From: Variovorax sp. V213 | GTDB lineage: Bacteria > Pseudomonadota > Gammaproteobacteria > Burkholderiales > Burkholderiaceae_C | Length of the DNA: 64,000 nucleotides | NCBI RefSeq assembly: GCF_041154455.1 | Contig: NZ_AP028664.1 | Location: 3,101,001 to 3,165,000 of the forward strand | Direction: 5' to 3' | Shown: in pieces, positions 58,753-64,000 of the stretch | How the letters are laid out: every line of letters starts with the position of its first letter | Numbering within the stretch: position 1 is the stretch's first letter | The notes under the pieces: generated by a model | Told to the model about the DNA's origin: nothing | Databases searched by the model: none | What the model saw: the letters and a program-made list of their open reading frames with translations, nothing else | Program-made: the position numbers and the translations under genes

Positions 58753-60542
58753 GGCTGTGGGCTCGCCTCCGGCGCGACGCTCTCGGCGTTTTCGGCATCG
58801 CGCCGCCTCGACACCGGCTGGTTTGCCGCCTTGCGCACGCGGTCCATCGCCTGCTCGCCGGCTTTGCGCAGCGCAGCCAATACTTCGTCGCGTGCGCCGA
58901 ACCCCTGCATCGTGCCGTCGCTCAGCACCAGCATCTTGTCGGCCACCGCCAGCACGCTGGTGCGGTGCGTCATCACGACGAACGTGGTGCCGCGCGCCTT
59001 GAGTTTCAGAATGGCGGCCGTCAATGCGGCGTCACCGGCATCGTCGAGACTCGAATTCGGTTCGTCGAGCACCACCAGCGCGGGCTCGCCGTAAAGAGCG
59101 CGCGCCAATGCAACCCGCTGCCGCTGACCGCCCGACAGCACCGTGCCTTCGGGCCCCACGGGGCTGTCGTAGCCCAGCGGAAGGCTCGTGATGTAGGCAT
59201 GCAGGTCGACGGCCAACGCGGCCTCCTTGACCTTCGCAGGCCGCACCTCTCCAAAGCGCGCAATGTTTTCGGCCAGGGTGCCTTCGAGCAACTCCACGTC
59301 CTGCGGCAGATAGCCGATGTGCGGGCCGAGCTCGGCCTTGTCCCACGCGAACACGTCCGCGCCGTCCAGCCGCACCTTGCCGCCCGCCGCCGGCCAAAGG
59401 CCGACGATGAGGCGTGCCAGGGTCGTCTTTCCCGCGGCAGAGGGTCCCACGACGGCAAGCACCTCGCCAGGCAACAGGCTGAAGGCCACGTTCTTCAAGA
59501 TGGCCGAGCCTCCGCCTGGAGCGCCTGCCACAAGGCTTTCGACTTGCAGCGCGCCTTTGGGCGGCGGCAAGGGCATCGTCTCCGGCCGCGGCGCGATGGC
59601 GCTCAACAGGCTGCCCAGCCGCTGCCATGCATCGCCCGCGTGGACCACCATGCGCCATTGCGCCACCAGCAGCACCAGCGGCGCCAAGGCCCGGCCGCCC
59701 AGGATCGAGCCGACCACCATCATTCCGGCATCGCCGTTGAGCTGGTTCTTCAGCAGCAGCCAGGCACCCAGGCCGAGCAACAGCGAACTCATGGTGACCT
59801 GCATGAACTTGCTGACGGCCTGGTAGGCCCCGGCGTTGTCCGAAGCCAAGGCCTCGCGCTGCAGGAAATCGCGCCGCTTGCCCATCCAGCGGCGATGGAC
59901 GTCCCGCAGCATGCCCATCGACTCGATCACCTGCGAGTTTCGCAGCGCAGCATCCGCATACTGCTGCGCTTCGATCGCACATCGATTGGCCGACACCAGC
60001 GGCGGCCGCGTGTTCCGGTCGTTGAGCCAGCCCACGAACACCTGCAGCAGCGAGCCCACCACGGCCGACCAGCCCAGCACGGGGCTGATGGCAAACATCA
60101 GCCCCATGAAGACCAGCGCAACCGGCGCTTCCATCAGCGCCAGCAACGGCGGTGAATACAGGAACTCCCGCAAGGTGCGAAGGTCGTTGAGCGGCTGCAC
60201 GGTGCCGCCCGGCAAGCGCTTGAGACCGGCTTCGAAGATGGCGGCGAACACGCGGTTCCGCAGCTTCTGATCGAGCTTCTGCCCGGCCCGGAACATCACC
60301 TCCGCGCGTGCCCAGTCGAGCACTTCCATCAGGCAGCAGGCGGCCAGGACCAGCAACGTCAGCATGGCCAGCGTGAGCGTACTGCGGCTGCTCACGACCC
60401 GCCCATACACCTCGAGCATGTACGCGCTCGGAGCCAGCAAAAGAAGGCCCGAGCACACACTGAACCAGGCCGCCCGCACGAAGTAGGCGTTGAGCCCTGT
60501 CACCGCCTGCCGCAGTTCGCCGGACTTTTCCTGAGCTTTCAT
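58749..60542 (-). CDS. Type I secretion ABC exporter, PrtD type, first copy
   Basis: 597 residues with the same architecture as the neighbouring exporter: membrane domain, then Walker A GPSAAGKTTL, signature LSGGQRQRVALARA, Walker B LVVLDEPNSSLD and H-loop THR. It is clearly a diverged paralogue, not a recent duplicate. First exporter gene after the giant secreted protein. A ~45-residue C-terminal tail contains no recognisable motif. Confidence 0.93.
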   Translation of the reverse strand: MKAQEKSGELRQAVTGLNAYFVRAAWFSVCSGLLLLAPSAYMLEVYGRVVSSRSTLTLAMLTLLVLAACCLMEVLDWARAEVMFRAGQKLDQKLRNRVFAAIFEAGLKRLPGGTVQPLNDLRTLREFLYSPPLLALMEAPVALVFMGLMFAISPVLGWSAVVGSLLQVFVGWLNDRNTRPPLVSANRCAIEAQQYADAALRNSQVIESMGMLRDVHRRWMGKRRDFLQREALASDNAGAYQAVSKFMQVTMSSLLLGLGAWLLLKNQLNGDAGMMVVGSILGGRALAPLVLLVAQWRMVVHAGDAWQRLGSLLSAIAPRPETMPLPPPKGALQVESLVAGAPGGGSAILKNVAFSLLPGEVLAVVGPSAAGKTTLARLIVGLWPAAGGKVRLDGADVFAWDKAELGPHIGYLPQDVELLEGTLAENIARFGEVRPAKVKEAALAVDLHAYITSLPLGYDSPVGPEGTVLSGGQRQRVALARALYGEPALVVLDEPNSSLDDAGDAALTAAILKLKARGTTFVVMTHRTSVLAVADKMLVLSDGTMQGFGARDEVLAALRKAGEQAMDRVRKAANQPVSRRRDAENAESVAPEASPQP

Positions 60543-60588
60543 GCCACCCCTCAGATTTCGAGTTCAATGCGCCTTGGCAGAGGCGAAG

Positions 60589-60623
60589 TGGCAAGGGGCG
60601 GCACTCCTGCTGCGCCCCTGCCA
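60589..60623 (-). terminator. Imperfect hairpin between the second giant protein gene and the exporter genes
   Basis: TGGCAAGGGGCG (60589-60600) pairs with CGCCCCTGCCA (60613-60623) with a one-base bulge. It lies 9 bp past the stop of the repeat protein and before the exporter start. Without a long U tract it may attenuate rather than stop transcription, giving more substrate than transporter. Confidence 0.55.
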
Positions 60624-60631
60624 AGAGCTCG

Positions 60632-63600
60632 TTACGCGATAGGCTCCGTTTGGTTGGTTGTGGCGATCAGGTTGGCGATGCCATCGATCTCCAGGTGGAC
60701 GTCGAAGTCGAAGTTCGCGTAGTCGGCATCGCCGTCGATCAGCTGGCCTGCAAAGTTCAGGTCCACGTCCGAATTGATGGTCGTCGATGTGATCACGTCG
60801 ATCTTGATGATCTTGAACACGTCGTTGTCCGATGTATCGGCGTAATTCATCCCTGTCGCGGTCAGGTCCACCGAGCCATGGGTACTCAGGCTGACGCCCG
60901 TGCCGGTGAGGTCTTCGGTGCTGCTCAGGACCTGCACGCCCGCGATCTTGTAGTTGGCGCTGTCGTAGTCGTCCGTCCCGATGCTGACGATCTTCATGCC
61001 TCCTCCGGCGGACTGGTAGTCCGTCGCAGCGTTGGCAATCAGGAGCGTGGTCGTCGTGTTGGCGCTGTTCGTCTTGCTGACCAACTTCAGCAGGACGGCC
61101 ACGTCCTCACCGTCCGTGATCTGGTCGATCGTGATGTTGATCGCGTCGGCATAGGCCTTGTCCGTGCCGACGATCGTCGCGTTGGGCCGTTGCGGCGGAC
61201 TCGTCAGGTTGGGATCGCTCACCGGATTCGACCTGTAGTAGTCGAAATTCAGCAACTCGCCGGCCTGGACGGTGTCGGAGTTCACGCCGAGGGTGTCGGT
61301 CGCGACATTGACAAAACCCGCACTGACGCTGTTGAAGGTTTCGCCCGCCGTAAATGCGTGATCGCCGCCTGATACCAGGTCGCTGGTGTCGCTCGGAGGC
61401 GTGGCGGCCCTGGCGGACAGCACGCCGAAGAAGTCGCTGCTGTACTGCTGAACCACGATTTCGGGCGAGTTGTTGCCTTCCGTGTCGTATTTGAAGGAGG
61501 CCAGTGGCGAACTCGTGGAGAACGTCGTTTGTCCACCGAAGACCTGGTCCAGATCAAAGCTGAAAGTACCGTCCGTCTTGTTGAAGATGACCGTGCCGGT
61601 TGCCGCCTGTGTCGTGGTCGACGTCGGCCCGGGGTAGTAGTTGAAGCTGAAGTGGTAGGTGACCGTGGTGCCGTCTTCGGCAAAGTGCGTGACGGCCGCA
61701 TCGGTGATGGGCCGCCCGCCGCCGGTCGTGCCGGTCAGGCTGTTGAGCACGATGCCATCGGTCGACGCGTTGTCCACGTCGTCGGCGCCCACGGAGAAGT
61801 TGTAGGTTCCGGCAATGGGCTGGGCGTCGTTCGCTCCGGTGAGGTCGGAGATCGCGGTCACCGTCGGGCCGTGGTCGTCAAACTTGACGTTGGCGCCGAT
61901 GTTGAGCACCTTGGAATCGCTCGCCGTATCGCCATCCCCATCGGTGAGCGTCACGGTATTGGTGAGGGTGATCAAGGTGTCGACCATCGTGGCCTGCTGG
62001 GCCGCGTAGTTGGACCCCACGCCCGGTAGCGCGTGATCGATTTCCGCAAACTGCCGCAAGGTCACCGAGCCGGATGCGCTCACTGCCAGGTCGAAGATGG
62101 TGTTGCCGGCCGTGATGGCGCCCGCGGTGGCGGCCGTCGAACCGATGACATTCCCGCCCACCAGGTACAGCTTGATCGAGACGCCGTCGCTCGTGAGTCC
62201 GGATGCGCCGCCCGGCGTGGACAGGCCGAGCGCGAAGGTCGAGGCGGTGGAGCCCGCTCCATCGGCGCCGTAGCTGCTCGAGCTCACGCCGAAGGCGGTC
62301 GAGAAGTCCTGCGTGGCGGAGTCGGTGGCAGCGCCGATGGTGTCGGCGTCCTGCGTGTTGACCAGCGCCGTGTCGGTGGGCGTTGCCAGCACGATGGACG
62401 GGCCGTCGTCGTCGAACCTGATGTTGGCGCCGATATTGAGCAGCTTGGAGTCGCTGGCGGTATCGCCGTCCTGGTCGGTGATCGTCACCGTATCGCTGAG
62501 CGTGACCAGGTCGTCGGCCATCGTGGCCTCTTGGTCCGCGTAGTTCGACGATGACCCTGGAAGTGCGTGGTCGATCTCGGCGAACTGCTGCAGCGTCACC
62601 GAACCGCTTGCGCTCACGGCCAGGTCGAAAATGGTGTTGGTGGCAAGAATTCCGGCTTCCGTCCCGGATGTCGAACCGATGACCTTGCCGCTCACCAGGT
62701 ACAGGTAGATGGTCGCCCCATCGCTCTTGAGCCCCGAGTCGCCACCTTGCGTTTTCACGCCTAGCGCAAAAAGCGGGCTGGTGGTGCCCGCCCCGTCAGC
62801 GCCATAGCTGCTCGAAGTCGTGCCGAAGGCGGTCGCGAAGTTCGTGGTGGCGGAGTCGGTGTTGGCTCCGATAGTGTCCGCGTCCTGCGTGTTGACCACC
62901 GCGGTGTCGGTTGGCGTCGCCAGCACGATGGAAGGGCCGTCGTCCTCGAAGTTCATCTGCGAGCCGACCTCTGCCGTTGCGCTGGAAACCTGCAGCAGCC
63001 TGAACCCCCCGATGTCGAAGTCCGCGTGGGTGTTGCCCGAGGCATTGAGGGCCGCCCCGTTCTCGACGAGTACCCGATTGTGGTCCGCTGACGTCGTGTA
63101 TTCGATCGAGTAGCCAGCCTTGACGCCGGTGATCGTCGCGACGCCGTTGGTGATGCTGATGGCGATGGTCGAACTCAGTGCGCCCTCGGCGCCATTAGCG
63201 AAGGTTTCGAGAGCCGTCCCGGTGACGGAGTCGAGCACGCGCACGCTCGTGATCGAAACCACCGTGTCGCCTGCATAGCCGTCGATGAAGCTGTTGCCGG
63301 ACTCGACCGCCGTGCTGTATGCGGTGACCTTGACCTGCGCACTCTTTCCGCTTTGCAACTGCACAATGTCGAAATCGGCAGTCCTCGCGCCGAACATGCC
63401 GGTGAAGTCGATGTTCGACTCCAGATCGGCCTCGTTCTGGTCCAGATTCGGAATGGTGACGTCCGCCCTGGCGCCGGTCACGAACGTGAAGCGGATGCCC
63501 TCCTGCTCGGTGATCATCTGGCTGTTGGTGCCGAACGTGGTCGGCCCGCCGGCCTGGCTGGTGTTGATCGTGTCACCGGTGTTGATGTTGACTCCGGTCG

Positions 63601-64000
63601 ATTCATTCGCCGGGTCCTTGCCCGTCGCGATGATCGTCACGTCGGAAATCCGGCCGTCGACGATCGTCGGATCGGACTTCGTGAACATCAGGAACAGGTT
63701 CTGGCCAGATGGCGCGTTTGCGAGGTTGAACTCCGTATCCTGGCTGACACTGACGTAGACCTTGTTCAACAGGTTGACTGAATCGTCGGGGTTGGCGGCA
63801 TCGGGATTCGATATCGCTTCGTACTGGACCATCCAGATCTTGGCGCCCGACACCGGGGTTCCCGTTTCCTCCAGGTAGGCGGCGAACACGACGACACCGC
63901 CGGCAGTCTTCCCGTAGACGACGTTGTTGTTGGTCGTGTCGGTGAACAGGAAGATGTCTTCGTTATCGGCGGTATTGAGGCCGCTGTCCAAGCCGTTGAG
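60632..64000 (-). CDS. Second giant repeat protein, 5' end outside the window
   Basis: The frame is open to the right edge, so about 1122 C-terminal residues are visible and the start is missing. It parallels the protein at 44868: an N-terminal region resembling the same domain, two ~178-residue repeats (from about 62950 to 61883) with FEDDGPS and DDDGPS openings, and a C-terminal region very similar to the paralogue, ending IANLIATTNQTEPIA. No RTX nonapeptides and no cysteine-rich part. It lies directly upstream of the type I secretion operon and is presumably its substrate, probably a surface adhesin. Confidence 0.88.
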   Translation of the reverse strand, partial: LNGLDSGLNTADNEDIFLFTDTTNNNVVYGKTAGGVVVFAAYLEETGTPVSGAKIWMVQYEAISNPDAANPDDSVNLLNKVYVSVSQDTEFNLANAPSGQNLFLMFTKSDPTIVDGRISDVTIIATGKDPANESTGVNINTGDTINTSQAGGPTTFGTNSQMITEQEGIRFTFVTGARADVTIPNLDQNEADLESNIDFTGMFGARTADFDIVQLQSGKSAQVKVTAYSTAVESGNSFIDGYAGDTVVSITSVRVLDSVTGTALETFANGAEGALSSTIAISITNGVATITGVKAGYSIEYTTSADHNRVLVENGAALNASGNTHADFDIGGFRLLQVSSATAEVGSQMNFEDDGPSIVLATPTDTAVVNTQDADTIGANTDSATTNFATAFGTTSSSYGADGAGTTSPLFALGVKTQGGDSGLKSDGATIYLYLVSGKVIGSTSGTEAGILATNTIFDLAVSASGSVTLQQFAEIDHALPGSSSNYADQEATMADDLVTLSDTVTITDQDGDTASDSKLLNIGANIRFDDDGPSIVLATPTDTALVNTQDADTIGAATDSATQDFSTAFGVSSSSYGADGAGSTASTFALGLSTPGGASGLTSDGVSIKLYLVGGNVIGSTAATAGAITAGNTIFDLAVSASGSVTLRQFAEIDHALPGVGSNYAAQQATMVDTLITLTNTVTLTDGDGDTASDSKVLNIGANVKFDDHGPTVTAISDLTGANDAQPIAGTYNFSVGADDVDNASTDGIVLNSLTGTTGGGRPITDAAVTHFAEDGTTVTYHFSFNYYPGPTSTTTQAATGTVIFNKTDGTFSFDLDQVFGGQTTFSTSSPLASFKYDTEGNNSPEIVVQQYSSDFFGVLSARAATPPSDTSDLVSGGDHAFTAGETFNSVSAGFVNVATDTLGVNSDTVQAGELLNFDYYRSNPVSDPNLTSPPQRPNATIVGTDKAYADAINITIDQITDGEDVAVLLKLVSKTNSANTTTTLLIANAATDYQSAGGGMKIVSIGTDDYDSANYKIAGVQVLSSTEDLTGTGVSLSTHGSVDLTATGMNYADTSDNDVFKIIKIDVITSTTINSDVDLNFAGQLIDGDADYANFDFDVHLEIDGIANLIATTNQTEPIA
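61883..62950 (-). repeat. Two 534-bp repeats in the second giant protein gene
   Basis: Units 62417-62950 and 61883-62416 are each exactly 534 bp, the same unit length as in the paralogue at 46152-48821, but the two copies differ clearly from each other and from the other gene, so they have not been homogenised. Confidence 0.85.

Noticed and set aside
1..64000. Mobile elements, phage genes, tRNA or rRNA
   Set aside because: No transposase, integrase, inverted terminal repeats, phage structural genes or recognisable structural RNA were seen on either strand.

Overview
The window is GC-rich (roughly two thirds G+C), densely packed and carries many 4-bp ATGA/GTGA gene overlaps. Gene content and protein style suggest a chromosome segment of a methylotrophic or C1-oxidising betaproteobacterium of the order Burkholderiales (Comamonadaceae-like, e.g. 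relatives of Variovorax or Methylibium). That assignment is inference from gene content and composition; there is no rRNA, tRNA, insertion sequence, phage or CRISPR array in the window.

Region 1 (1-34.3 kb) is a large C1 island. It starts inside a methanol dehydrogenase accessory cluster (mxaA end, mxaC, mxaK, mxaL, plus strand), which converges on pqqEDCBA (minus). A divergent alpha/beta hydrolase and a NarL-type two-component pair follow. A minus-strand operon fhcB-fhcA-fhcD-fhcC-fae2-pabBC-HAD encodes the formyltransferase/hydrolase complex and the pABA supply for the pterin cofactor. Next come cofactor genes: a HisA-like protein, homologues of MfnD, MfnF, MfnE and MfnB (methylofuran), a DUF447 protein, a dihydropteroate-synthase-like protein and a DmrB-type flavoprotein. 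A sigma54 activator of the AcoR type sits at the head of the last group, divergent from folB. A seven-gene minus operon (beta-RFAP synthase, mtdB, ATP-grasp, mch, RimK-like ligase, CitG-like protein, fae) closes the island. Together these encode PQQ supply, formaldehyde capture by Fae, and oxidation through MtdB, Mch and Fhc to formate, with most steps to make the H4MPT-type and methylofuran cofactors. Good sigma54 (-24/-12) promoter matches precede the beta-RFAP-synthase operon, fhcB and folB, suggesting that the resident sigma54 activator coordinates the island.

Region 2 (34.3-44.7 kb) is a GntR regulator with an inverted-repeat operator, divergent from an operon of a beta-alanine-type aminotransferase, a C45 (acyl-CoA:6-APA acyltransferase/Tan-like) Ntn hydrolase and a complete oligopeptide-type ABC importer with fused ATPases. 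It looks like an uptake-and-cleavage pathway for an amide of beta-alanine or another omega-amino acid. A secreted protein with one CxxCH motif follows.

Region 3 (44.7-64.0 kb) holds two related giant secreted repeat proteins, one at 44.9-50.1 kb and one running off the right end. Near the second is a type I secretion set with two tandem PrtD-like ABC exporters, an HlyD adaptor and a TolC-like outer membrane protein. The first protein contains five nearly identical 534-bp tandem repeats and the second has two diverged copies of the same length. Between them lie an OhrR-type regulator with a Tat-exported alpha/beta hydrolase, and an acetolactate-synthase-like enzyme divergent from an Lrp regulator. 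No gene-free stretch longer than about 300 bp was found.
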